A stretch of 14,632 nt of DNA from an uncultured Flavobacteriia bacterium. GTDB taxonomy: Bacteria; Bacteroidota; Bacteroidia; Flavobacteriales_D; Crocinitomicaceae. Every line of letters begins with the position of its first letter. Positions within the stretch are counted from its first letter, which is position 1. The notes under the pieces were generated by a model, which was given only the letters and a program-made list of their open reading frames with translations, did no database searches and had not been told where the DNA came from. The stretch spans positions 1 through 14,632 of the forward strand of contig CAIYXD010000565.1 of the NCBI GenBank assembly GCA_903930085.1, given 5' to 3'. Shown one piece after another: positions 6,166 to 13,252 of the stretch. The position numbers and the translations under genes are program-made.

Positions 6166-8733
6166 TTAAAGGTTACCCAAATTCATTCCAATTGTAAAAC
6201 TCAACTTTGGAAAATACCCTTTTTGATCAACCGACTGATCCCCTGCAGCGCCAAAATCTCTCGACCAATAGTCTAATTTATCAAAACCTAAGCCGTAATC
6301 CAATCCAAGCATTCCAAACATTGGAAGAAAGACTCTAATACCAACTCCAGCAGAGCGTTTCACGTTAAAAGGATTGAATTTATCTATAGTTGGGTAGGTG
6401 TTTCCTGCTTCCGCAAAAACCAATGCATAAAAAGTAGCCGAAGGATTCAAAGAAATTGGGTAACGCAACTCCATGGTATATTTTGCAATGATTGGATCAC
6501 CAGAGGAAGAGGAAACGGAATTATCTTCGTACCCACGCAAGGCAATTATTTCACGTCCACCCAACTGATTTACACCAGACAAACCACTTCCACCAAGTGC
6601 AAAACGATCAAAAGGTGTAATTCCTTTGGATTTTGTAAATGCACCCATTACTGCGATTCCAAATCGTGGCATTAAAACCAGTTTTTTATCCGCAGTTAAA
6701 GGTAAAAACCATTCTCCTGTCAATTTAAACTTAAAATACTCCAAGTATTTATAGCGTTCTTGTGCCGTATAATTGGAATAATCTTTTTGATCTTCGAATA
6801 GCGAATAAGGAACTGTCGATTTTGCTGTGAATGTTATATTTGACCCGCTATTTGGATAAATAGGCGCACTCACAGAACTTCTTTGCAGCACATATTTCAA
6901 AGCAATATCATTCGCATAGCCATTTTGGAAAATTGGGAATCGATTATCATCCGTCACATCATAATACTGGTAACTTAATTCGTAATACGCAGTAAAATAA
7001 TCATCCGGGAATTTTTTTCTTCTGCCTAAACCAATGCCAGTTCCAGTAATTGCAATTCCGGAATAAAGCGGGTTTGACGGTAAATAACCATTTCCGAGGG
7101 CTGTATGATTTACCCAGTAAGAAAGAGAATTTGGTTTTTTCCCACCAAGCCAAGGTTCCGTAAAGGAAAAATTATAACCTTGATAAAACCGACCATTTGT
7201 CTGCGCCCGAATAGATAAACGTTGGCCATCTCCTCCAGGAAGTGGCGACCAAGCACCTTTTTTAAAGATGTTTTTAGTGGAGAAATTATTAAATGTTAGA
7301 CCAAGCGTTCCAATCACTCGGCCTCGACCAGTTGGTCCAGCCCCACCGTAACCGCCAGATAATTCAATTTGATCCGAAGATTTTTCTTCTACAACATATT
7401 CAATATCCACTGTTCCGTCAGCCGGATTAGGAATTGGATTAACCTGGAAACCTTGTTCATTGAAAAATCCTAGTTGCGCCAATTCTCGTTGCGTTCGAAT
7501 GATATCGTTTCGGTTAAATAAATCACCTGGTTTTGTGCGAATTTCACGACGAATAACATGGTCATTCGTCTTAGTGTTTCCAGAAATAATAATACGCTTC
7601 ACGCGAGCCTCTTTCCCTTCGATGATGCGCATTTGGTAATTAATATAATTATCACTGACATTTGTTTCAACTGGAATTACCTGAAAAAACAAGTATCCAC
7701 GATCCATGTATAGAGATGAAATATCCCTATTGTCCTGGCTCATCATTAAACGCTGATCCAACAAGGATTTATTGTACACATCTCCGCGTTTGATTCCAAT
7801 TACCGTGTCTAGGTAGGAAGAACGAAACTTGGTATTTCCTATCCAATCGATATTTCCAAAATAATATTTATTTCCTTCGTTTATTTTGATGTTGATCACA
7901 AGGTTTTTTTCATCAAGTTGGTAAACTGTATCAAAAGAAACATTTGCATCCCTTAAACCAACAGCATTGAATTTTGCCAACATGGCCAATTTATCTTTTT
8001 GATAGGAACTTTCTGTAAATTTTGAACGTTTGAAAAACCGCCAAAGTTTTTTCTCTTTGGTATCCTTCATTGCCATTTTTAGTTTCCAAGTTGGAACACT
8101 TGCATTTCCTTCGATATTAATCGCTTTGATTCCAATTCTTTCCCCTTTTGAAATATCAATTAAAAACACTTCTGAATTGTTCATTAGAGTGTCTACAACG
8201 CGATTTACTTTAACATTGACATTAAAATAAGATTTCTCTCGAAAGTATCCTTTTATTTTACTTTCCGTCTGATAAACAAGATTTTCGGTGATTGTTTTTC
8301 CAGCATAAAGAGAAATTTCCTCTCTAATTTTATCTGCTTCCCGTTTGTTAACGCCCTTGAATTTAAATCGGGATAATTTTGGCCTTGGCGTAACTTTTAT
8401 AGTGAGATAAATAACGCCTGCGATTTCCTTTTCTGCATAAATTTCAACATCAGAAAAAAGATCTTCCTTCCAAAGGTTTTTGATTGCTTTAGAAATTGGT
8501 TCTCCTGGAATGTATATTGTTTGACCTTGTCTAAGTCCAGCAATAAGCTTTATTGCTTGGTGATCGTAATTGTCCGCGCCTTCGACACGAATTGGACCAA
8601 GTTCATATTCTTTGGGACTTTTATAATTTATATCCAATTCACCAATAGACTTTGGTCCTTCGGTATTTTCCTGACCAAAAGCAGTAAAAATGGTACATAA
8701 AAAAATAAAGGGATAGAAAAACTTCAATAGCAT
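6166..8733 (-). CDS. bamA: Outer-membrane protein assembly factor BamA (Omp85 family)
   Basis: The 855-residue protein has a signal peptide (about residues 1-20) and five POTRA domains, read from repeated 'h-x-h-x-G-N' starts near 45, 118, 200 (IKAINIEGN), 289 (FGNIDWIGN) and 376 (VKRIIISGN). A 16-strand beta-barrel follows from about 455. The lid-loop motif of Omp85 proteins is present as ALRGYEDNS, with Arg733-Gly734-Tyr735. BamA is the central insertase for beta-barrel proteins in the outer membrane. The chain ends SFTIGMNLGNL, so it lacks the terminal aromatic residue common in barrel signals. The ATG lies only 5 bases after the uppS stop, indicating tight translational linkage. Two OmpH chaperone genes follow. 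Confidence 0.96.
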   Translation of the reverse strand: MLLKFFYPFIFLCTIFTAFGQENTEGPKSIGELDINYKSPKEYELGPIRVEGADNYDHQAIKLIAGLRQGQTIYIPGEPISKAIKNLWKEDLFSDVEIYAEKEIAGVIYLTIKVTPRPKLSRFKFKGVNKREADKIREEISLYAGKTITENLVYQTESKIKGYFREKSYFNVNVKVNRVVDTLMNNSEVFLIDISKGERIGIKAINIEGNASVPTWKLKMAMKDTKEKKLWRFFKRSKFTESSYQKDKLAMLAKFNAVGLRDANVSFDTVYQLDEKNLVINIKINEGNKYYFGNIDWIGNTKFRSSYLDTVIGIKRGDVYNKSLLDQRLMMSQDNRDISSLYMDRGYLFFQVIPVETNVSDNYINYQMRIIEGKEARVKRIIISGNTKTNDHVIRREIRTKPGDLFNRNDIIRTQRELAQLGFFNEQGFQVNPIPNPADGTVDIEYVVEEKSSDQIELSGGYGGAGPTGRGRVIGTLGLTFNNFSTKNIFKKGAWSPLPGGDGQRLSIRAQTNGRFYQGYNFSFTEPWLGGKKPNSLSYWVNHTALGNGYLPSNPLYSGIAITGTGIGLGRRKKFPDDYFTAYYELSYQYYDVTDDNRFPIFQNGYANDIALKYVLQRSSVSAPIYPNSGSNITFTAKSTVPYSLFEDQKDYSNYTAQERYKYLEYFKFKLTGEWFLPLTADKKLVLMPRFGIAVMGAFTKSKGITPFDRFALGGSGLSGVNQLGGREIIALRGYEDNSVSSSSGDPIIAKYTMELRYPISLNPSATFYALVFAEAGNTYPTIDKFNPFNVKRSAGVGIRVFLPMFGMLGLDYGLGFDKLDYWSRDFGAAGDQSVDQKGYFPKLSFTIGMNLGNL

Positions 8734-8738
8734 ATAAA

Positions 8739-9479
8739 TTAGGTTAATTGTTCTGAAACCATTCCAAACCGTCTTTCTCTCGACTGGTAGTCGAGGACAG
8801 CTTTAAAAAGGTCTTCCTCTCTGAAATCAGGCCAAAGAACCTCCGTAAAATGGAATTCTGTATAGGCAATCTGCCACAACAAGAAGTTACTGATTCGGTG
8901 TTCCCCGCTAGTTCGGATGAGTAATTCTGGATCTGGAATTCCTCGAGTTGTCAAAAATTCTTCGATTTTTTCAATCGTAATTTCCTCTTCTGTTAGTTCG
9001 CTTGCTTTAACAGATTTAACTATTTTTTGCAACGCATTGGTTATTTCCCATCTGGAGCTGTAATTTAATGCTAGCACTAATGTTATTTCCGAATTGTCTT
9101 TTGTTTGTTGAATGGCTTCCATTAATTCGTTTCTACATGCTTCTGGTAATCCTTCCGTATCGCCAATCGTCATTAATCGAACGCCATTTTCCATTAATTC
9201 ACCTACCTCTGCAGCAATAGAGCGAACGAGTAGGTCCATTAATCCATCCACCTCATCTTTTGGACGATTCCAATTTTCTGTGGAGAATGCATACATTGTT
9301 AAGTATTGCACTTTCAGCTGTTTTGCTGCTTTCAACGTTTCTCGAACCGATTCAACACCAAAGTTATGGCCATACAAACGCTCATGCCCTTGTTTTTTAG
9401 CCCACCTTCCATTGCCATCCATTATAATTGCGATGTGCTTTGGTGCTTTACTGATATCTATTTTAGATAAATAACCCAT
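8739..9479 (-). CDS. uppS: Isoprenyl transferase (undecaprenyl diphosphate synthase)
   Basis: The 246-residue cis-prenyltransferase adds isopentenyl diphosphate units to farnesyl diphosphate to form the C55 carrier used in cell-wall and surface polysaccharide synthesis. The motifs are all in place: HIAIIMDGNGRWAK with catalytic Asp21, the YAFSTENWNRP block at 63-73, ALNYSSRWEI at 137-146, the diphosphate-binding RTSGEHRISNF at 189-199, and WPDF at 216-219. Length is standard. The start is the ATG at 9479. It is the first gene of the uppS-bamA-ompH-ompH run. The 83 bases between its start and the upstream atp terminator contain only an imperfect -7 box (see rejected items). Confidence 0.97.
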   Translation of the reverse strand: MGYLSKIDISKAPKHIAIIMDGNGRWAKKQGHERLYGHNFGVESVRETLKAAKQLKVQYLTMYAFSTENWNRPKDEVDGLMDLLVRSIAAEVGELMENGVRLMTIGDTEGLPEACRNELMEAIQQTKDNSEITLVLALNYSSRWEITNALQKIVKSVKASELTEEEITIEKIEEFLTTRGIPDPELLIRTSGEHRISNFLLWQIAYTEFHFTEVLWPDFREEDLFKAVLDYQSRERRFGMVSEQLT

Positions 9480-9562
9480 TCAAAAGTTTTGAATAAACAA
9501 CGAAAATAATCAAAGTATCGTATATTGGAACTTTAAAGAATAAACGCTTAACATACCTTAAC

Positions 9563-9597
9563 AAAAAAGAGGGAAATGGCAAACCAAATCCCTCTTT
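9563..9597 (-). terminator. Intrinsic terminator of the atpD-atpC transcript
   Basis: On the - strand AAAGAGGGA (9597-9589) pairs with TCCCTCTTT (9574-9566), a 9-bp perfect outer stem. A 2x2 internal mismatch and an inner TGG/CCA stem with a TTTG loop lie inside it. The T-tract continues to 9563. It begins 17 bases after the atpC stop and separates the atp genes from uppS. Confidence 0.9.
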
Positions 9598-9613
9598 AAA
9601 TATAGAAGTCTTA

Positions 9614-9904
9614 CTATTCAGCAAGAACAATAATTTTATCATTCAGAAACTCCATCACTCCTCCTGAAATTTCAACGCGGATAATTTTTGAATCTTTCGC
9701 ATCTTGTTTCACAAGGTCGCTTGTTTTTTCCGTTTTCTCAAATGGAGAAGTCAGATCAACCTTTACTATTCCGCCATTCAATCCTGATATAATTGGAGCA
9801 TGGCCGGTCAAAACTTGAAAAGAGCCGTCAAGTCCAGGAAACTGAACTGCAGACACTTCTCCATAAAATATTTTTGATTCCGGTGTGATTATTTCCAAAT
9901 GCAT
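9614..9904 (-). CDS. atpC: F1 ATP synthase subunit epsilon, short form
   Basis: From the ATG at 9904 the protein has 96 residues. A TTG three codons upstream (9913) is possible, but the ATG gives the family's usual beginning MHLEIITPESKIFYGEV. The sequence is the N-terminal beta-sandwich domain only (FPGLDGSFQVLTGHAPIISGL, then VEISGGVMEFLNDKIIVLAE). The two-helix C-terminal domain of E. coli epsilon (about 139 residues in full) is absent. An inserted charged loop (EKTEKTSDLVKQDAKD) lies in the middle. Epsilon couples the rotor to F1. Without the C-terminal helices the usual epsilon inhibition of ATP hydrolysis cannot operate. It follows atpD by 48 bases and precedes a strong terminator. Confidence 0.93.
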   Translation of the reverse strand: MHLEIITPESKIFYGEVSAVQFPGLDGSFQVLTGHAPIISGLNGGIVKVDLTSPFEKTEKTSDLVKQDAKDSKIIRVEISGGVMEFLNDKIIVLAE

Positions 9905-9952
9905 TGAACTCAATTTTTTTTTGTAGAAAAATTACTTACGATCTACTCAAGG

Positions 9953-11455
9953 TTATACTTCCGATAACATTTTCTCTCCTGCAGCAATAACATCTTCGAT
10001 TCCACCTTTCAAGTTAAAGGCAGCCTCTGGATACTTATCGTACTCACCGTCTAAAATTGCGTTGAAAGATTTTATTGTTTCTTGAATATCAACCAAAACC
10101 CCAGGTATTCCTGTAAATTGCTCTGCAACGTGGAATGGCTGCGACAAGAAACGTTGAACACGTCGCGCTCTGTGAACGATTAATTTATCTTCTTCCGATA
10201 ATTCATCCATACCAAGGATTGCAATAATATCTTGTAATTCTTTGTAGCGTTGTAGGGTTATTTTTACACGTTGTGCACAATCGTAATGCTCATCGCCAAC
10301 GATTTCAGGTGTCAAAATACGAGAAGTTGAATCCAATGGATCCACAGCAGGATAAATTCCTAATTCTGCAATTTTACGAGATAAAACGGTTGTTGCATCT
10401 AAGTGAGCAAATGTATTTGCCGGCGCTGGATCCGTAAGGTCATCCGCAGGAACATAAACCGCTTGAACAGATGTGATTGATCCATTTTTAGTGGATGTAA
10501 TTCTCTCTTGCATCGCTCCCATTTCGGAAGCTAATGTCGGCTGGTATCCTACAGCAGATGGCATACGTCCAAGCAATGCAGAAACTTCTGAACCTGCTTG
10601 TGTGAATCGGAAAATGTTGTCCACGAAGAAAAGAATATCTTTTCCTTGTCCGTCACCTTCTCCATCACGGTAGTATTCCGCCATTGTCAAACCGGAAAGC
10701 GCAACACGTGCACGTGCACCTGGCGGCTCATTCATTTGTCCGAAAACGAAAGTAGCTTTTGACTCCTTCATTTCTTCCAAATCAATTTTAGCAAGATCCC
10801 ATCCACCTTCTTCCATAGAATGCATAAAGGCTTCGCCATATTTTATAATTCCGGACTCAAGCATTTCACGCAAAAGGTCATTTCCTTCTCGTGTTCGCTC
10901 TCCAACTCCTGCAAAAACAGAAAGTCCACCGTGTCCTTTAGCGATATTGTTAATCAACTCTTGAATCAAAACTGTTTTCCCAACTCCAGCACCTCCGAAC
11001 AAACCAATTTTACCACCTTTAGAGTATGGTTCAATTAAGTCAATCACCTTGATACCAGTGTATAGAATTTCGGAAGAAGTTGATAATTGGTCAAATCTTG
11101 GCGCTTCACGGTGAATTGGCAATCCATCTGAATTATCCACTTCGTTGATTCCGTCAATTGCTTCACCAATTACGTTGAACAAACGTCCTTTAATCTTATC
11201 ACCGATAGGCATTTTGATTGCACTACCAGTAGATGTAACTTCCATTCCACGGCTAAAACCATCTGTTGAATCCATCGAGATTGTTCTAACTGAACTTTCA
11301 CCAACATGGGATTGCACTTCAAGAACAACACGTGTTCCATCCGATTTTCTAACTTCTAATGCATCAAATACATTTGGAAGCTCTACACCTTTTTCAAAGT
11401 TTACGTCAACTACAGGACCAATAACCTGTGAAATATTACCTTTAATTCCCGACAT
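9953..11455 (-). CDS. atpD: F1 ATP synthase subunit beta
   Basis: The 500-residue catalytic subunit carries the P-loop GGAGVGKT at 154-161 (Lys160, Thr161), GERTREG at 185-191 with catalytic Glu186 and Arg187, the Walker B strand ILFFVDN ending at Asp279, and the long conserved stretch GRMPSAVGYQPTLA. It is about 40 residues longer than E. coli AtpD. Most of the excess is an insert of about 27 residues between GERTREGND and FGQMNEPPG (roughly 205-235), familiar from Bacteroidota beta subunits. With alpha it forms the catalytic sites of F1 facing the cytoplasm. Only atpC accompanies it; the remaining atp genes are not in the window. A perfect -7 box lies 63 bases before the ATG. Confidence 0.98.
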   Translation of the reverse strand: MSGIKGNISQVIGPVVDVNFEKGVELPNVFDALEVRKSDGTRVVLEVQSHVGESSVRTISMDSTDGFSRGMEVTSTGSAIKMPIGDKIKGRLFNVIGEAIDGINEVDNSDGLPIHREAPRFDQLSTSSEILYTGIKVIDLIEPYSKGGKIGLFGGAGVGKTVLIQELINNIAKGHGGLSVFAGVGERTREGNDLLREMLESGIIKYGEAFMHSMEEGGWDLAKIDLEEMKESKATFVFGQMNEPPGARARVALSGLTMAEYYRDGEGDGQGKDILFFVDNIFRFTQAGSEVSALLGRMPSAVGYQPTLASEMGAMQERITSTKNGSITSVQAVYVPADDLTDPAPANTFAHLDATTVLSRKIAELGIYPAVDPLDSTSRILTPEIVGDEHYDCAQRVKITLQRYKELQDIIAILGMDELSEEDKLIVHRARRVQRFLSQPFHVAEQFTGIPGVLVDIQETIKSFNAILDGEYDKYPEAAFNLKGGIEDVIAAGEKMLSEV

Positions 11456-11486
11456 TTGAGTGTCTTTTTTAAATATTAACTACTTT

Positions 11487-11503
11487 CAGTGAAACTGTCA
11501 CTG
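11487..11503 (-). promoter_or_regulatory. Small hairpin in the atpD 5' leader
   Basis: On the - strand CAGTGA (11503-11498) and TCACTG (11492-11487) form a perfect 6-bp stem around a 5-base loop. It falls between the predicted transcription start and the atpD ATG, 31 bases before the start codon. There is no T-tract, so it is not a terminator. It may stabilise the leader or bind a regulator; its function is unknown. Confidence 0.4.
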
Positions 11504-11518
11504 CTCCGAATTTGGGCG

Positions 11519-11551
11519 CAAAGATAAACCAATTATACGAAGTCAATTCAA
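11519..11551 (-). promoter_or_regulatory. Promoter of atpD-atpC with -7 and -33 elements
   Basis: The -7 box TATCTTTG (11526-11519, - strand) fits TAnnTTTG exactly. Two TTG trinucleotides, at 11546-11544 and 11551-11549, give spacers of 17 and 22 bases, both within the range reported for Bacteroidota sigma factors. This is the only promoter in the window with both elements properly spaced. The predicted start near 11515 gives a leader of about 60 bases. Confidence 0.62.
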
Positions 11552-11559
11552 TTCTACAC

Positions 11560-11581
11560 AACTTTTTTTCAACTTTTTTTC
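11560..11581 (-). repeat. Tandem 11-bp A-tract repeat upstream of the atpD promoter
   Basis: The + strand reads AACTTTTTTTC twice without a gap (11560-11570 and 11571-11581). On the atpD strand these are two A7 tracts one helical turn apart, at about -45 to -67 from the predicted start. That is the place of UP elements or intrinsically bent DNA. The repeat also lies just beyond the permease stop codon. Confidence 0.6.
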
Positions 11582-11590
11582 TATTTTATC

Positions 11591-12814
11591 TCAATAATGC
11601 AAATGTCCAAAATTCTTTTTCAATAAATAACGAACTGGTAGGTATGAAAACAGAAAACTCAAAACACTTACCAGTGAAACAATAAGTAATCCATCATTGA
11701 AAGAAAGCTTTACCGGAAAAGGTTCACCGCCTGAATTTGGCATGGTTAAATATCCTCCGTAAACCTGCATTAAACAAATGCCGTATCCGATTAACAATCC
11801 AATTAAAATTCCTTTACCGGCAATAAGAACTCCTTCTATAAAAAATATTCTGAAAACCATTCGCTGGTCTGCGCCGAACCCAATCATGGTTTGCACATTT
11901 TCTTTTTTCTCCACAAACAGCATGGTTAACGAAGCGATGAGATTAAAAGCCGCTAAAATGAATATGAAAACTAAAATTATAAGAACAATAACTTTTTCTG
12001 ATTTACTCGTTTTATAGATTAATTCATTTTTTTCATAGTTGGTCTTCACATTGAAATCTGACCCCAACTTTGCAAGAAGGATTTGTTTCACCTCTTCGTT
12101 GGATGCGTCGGGATCAACATCTATGTAAACAGCCGTAATTGCATCGTTATAATTCAACACTTCCTTCGCTAGTTCAATCGGCAACACAATCATTTCTGCA
12201 TTCACCTCCCGATTAAAATTCATTCTTCCAGCGACATTCACGATACTGGTGTGAAAAGGATTAGAACCTAATCGAACTTTGGAATCGCGCTTTGGCGCAT
12301 ATAAAATCACCTGTTCGTAGCCCATTTTTTCTGGGATAAATCCGCCAAGTTTATCTAGTAGAGAAGCACCAAGAATTCCGAAATCTCCATTTTTATCTGT
12401 CAAAACAGGTTTTCCATCCACCATGTGCTCAGCCATTCGAGTAATTGTCAAAAATGAACTATCGACTCCAACTAAACTGGCATTCACCCATTTTTTTTCA
12501 TGTTTTAACACAACAACTTCCTCAATTGCCCTGGAAACGTTTTTCACGCCTTCCACATGCAAAAGCGTTGAAAAATCCAATTGATTTTCTGAAAATGTTT
12601 TCCCCGCATTGGATCGTATTGTTATATCGGTATCGAAATCAGAATACAACTTTTCAATCATGGATTCGATTCCATTGAAAGCAGAAAGTAAAATCACCAA
12701 AGCGGCTGTAATTACAGCGATTCCTATAACAGAGATGCGCGTAATCAGATTGATAACACTCTTTTTTCCCTTGGATGAAAGGTACCTTTTCGCTATGTAA
12801 TAGGAAACTCCGAT
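11591..12814 (-). CDS. LolC/LolE-type ABC transporter permease (FtsX-like domain); start codon not canonical
   Basis: The reading frame is open from the TAA at 12823-12821 down to the stop at 11591. It encodes an FtsX-like permease: TM1 at about residues 21-45 (ending LLSAFNGIE), a large periplasmic domain (about 60-265), and TM2 to TM4 near 275-303, 325-352 and 375-398. Homologues start M-x-x-x-YYIAKRYL. Here YYIAKRYL is present, but the codon at the matching start position (12814-12812) is ATC, and no in-frame ATG, GTG or TTG occurs before the TTG at 12700. That TTG lies inside TM1 and would remove half of it. I therefore give the full-length frame (407 residues). LolCDE-type complexes release lipoproteins from the inner membrane; this is the likely role but substrate is inferred. 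It lies 28 bases after rbfA. Confidence 0.8.
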   Translation of the reverse strand: MGVSYYIAKRYLSSKGKKSVINLITRISVIGIAVITAALVILLSAFNGIESMIEKLYSDFDTDITIRSNAGKTFSENQLDFSTLLHVEGVKNVSRAIEEVVVLKHEKKWVNASLVGVDSSFLTITRMAEHMVDGKPVLTDKNGDFGILGASLLDKLGGFIPEKMGYEQVILYAPKRDSKVRLGSNPFHTSIVNVAGRMNFNREVNAEMIVLPIELAKEVLNYNDAITAVYIDVDPDASNEEVKQILLAKLGSDFNVKTNYEKNELIYKTSKSEKVIVLIILVFIFILAAFNLIASLTMLFVEKKENVQTMIGFGADQRMVFRIFFIEGVLIAGKGILIGLLIGYGICLMQVYGGYLTMPNSGGEPFPVKLSFNDGLLIVSLVSVLSFLFSYLPVRYLLKKNFGHLHY

Positions 12815-12842
12815 GGTGTTTTATTTAGGTGTAACGTGAAAA

Positions 12843-13178
12843 TTATTTTTTCAAAAGCTGGTCTATTTCCATCGCATAATCCAATGAATCATCGATAAAA
12901 AATAGTAATTCAGGAATTTTACGCATGTTCTTCAATCGTTTGCCAACATCTCCTCGAATTTTACCTGTATTGATCTTAATATTTTCCAAAACTTCTTTTT
13001 TCTCTGGACCAGCAAAAACACTTAAGTAACATCTTGCTAAGGAGAGATCTGATGTTACACGAATTGTAGTTACAGAAACCATCGCGCCTAAGCAAATCTC
13101 ACGAGCATTGCGTTGAAAAAAAGTAGATAATTCCTCTTGAATTACTCCTTCGATCTTATTTTGTCTAATTGAACTCAT
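12843..13178 (-). CDS. rbfA: 30S ribosome-binding factor RbfA
   Basis: The 111-residue protein matches RbfA, a small type II KH-fold protein that binds the 30S subunit late in assembly and helps mature the 5' end of 16S rRNA. Recognisable parts are the first helix (IRQNKIEGVIQEELSTFF), the strand pair VSVTTIRVTSDLSLARCYLS at 35-53, and the closing motif RKIPELLFFIDDSLDYAMEID at 86-106. The length is normal. A -7 promoter element ends 4 bases before the ATG, so the mRNA probably has almost no leader. The permease gene follows at 28 bases and is likely co-transcribed, a pairing seen in other Bacteroidota. Confidence 0.95.
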   Translation of the reverse strand: MSSIRQNKIEGVIQEELSTFFQRNAREICLGAMVSVTTIRVTSDLSLARCYLSVFAGPEKKEVLENIKINTGKIRGDVGKRLKNMRKIPELLFFIDDSLDYAMEIDQLLKK

Positions 13179-13182
13179 GGTG

Positions 13183-13190
13183 CAAAAGTA
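13183..13190 (-). promoter_or_regulatory. -7 promoter element (TACTTTTG) of rbfA
   Basis: On the - strand TACTTTTG fits TAnnTTTG exactly and ends 4 bases before the rbfA ATG. No TTG is present 17-23 bases upstream. It is one of a divergent pair with the box at 13234-13241. Confidence 0.5.
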
Positions 13191-13202
13191 ACAATTGTTC
13201 TC

Positions 13203-13252
13203 CCCCGAATGAAAAGTTAGGGAAACAAAAACTTATCTTTGCCCCGAATGAA
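13203..13252 (+). repeat. 11-bp direct repeat around the ABC exporter start
   Basis: CCCCGAATGAA occurs at 13203-13213 and again at 13242-13252, where its ATG is the start codon of the ABC exporter. The upstream copy also contains an ATG but reads only Met-Lys-Ser before a stop. The copies flank the exporter's -7 box. Confidence 0.6.
13234..13241 (+). promoter_or_regulatory. -7 promoter element (TATCTTTG) of the ABC exporter gene
   Basis: TATCTTTG is an exact TAnnTTTG match ending 6 bases before the ATG at 13248. As at rbfA and murI there is no well-spaced -33 TTG. Transcription would start at or next to the start codon. Confidence 0.52.

Noticed and set aside
9112..9474. Open frame of 120 codons on the + strand opposite uppS
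   Set aside because: It lies entirely within uppS, whose motifs are unambiguous, and its translation shows no domain or signal pattern. The same applies to + strand frames opposite atpD (11145-11459), ompH (5713-6024) and murI (4714-5022).
9511..9517. TACTTTG on the - strand upstream of uppS as a -7 box
   Set aside because: It is one base short of TAnnTTTG and has no suitably spaced TTG. A promoter must exist after the atp terminator, but this match is too weak to call.
9905..9913. TTG start for atpC three codons upstream of the ATG
   Set aside because: The ATG at 9904 gives the normal family N-terminus and no ribosome binding site favours the TTG.
11552..11590. Poly-T/poly-A stretch after the permease as its terminator
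   Set aside because: There is no hairpin, and on the permease strand the tracts are A, not T, so they cannot form an intrinsic terminator. Readthrough into atpD is possible.
13209..13220. Upstream mini-frame ATG-AAA-AGT-TAG before the ABC exporter
   Set aside because: It lies upstream of the -7 box at 13234, so it should not be in the exporter mRNA.
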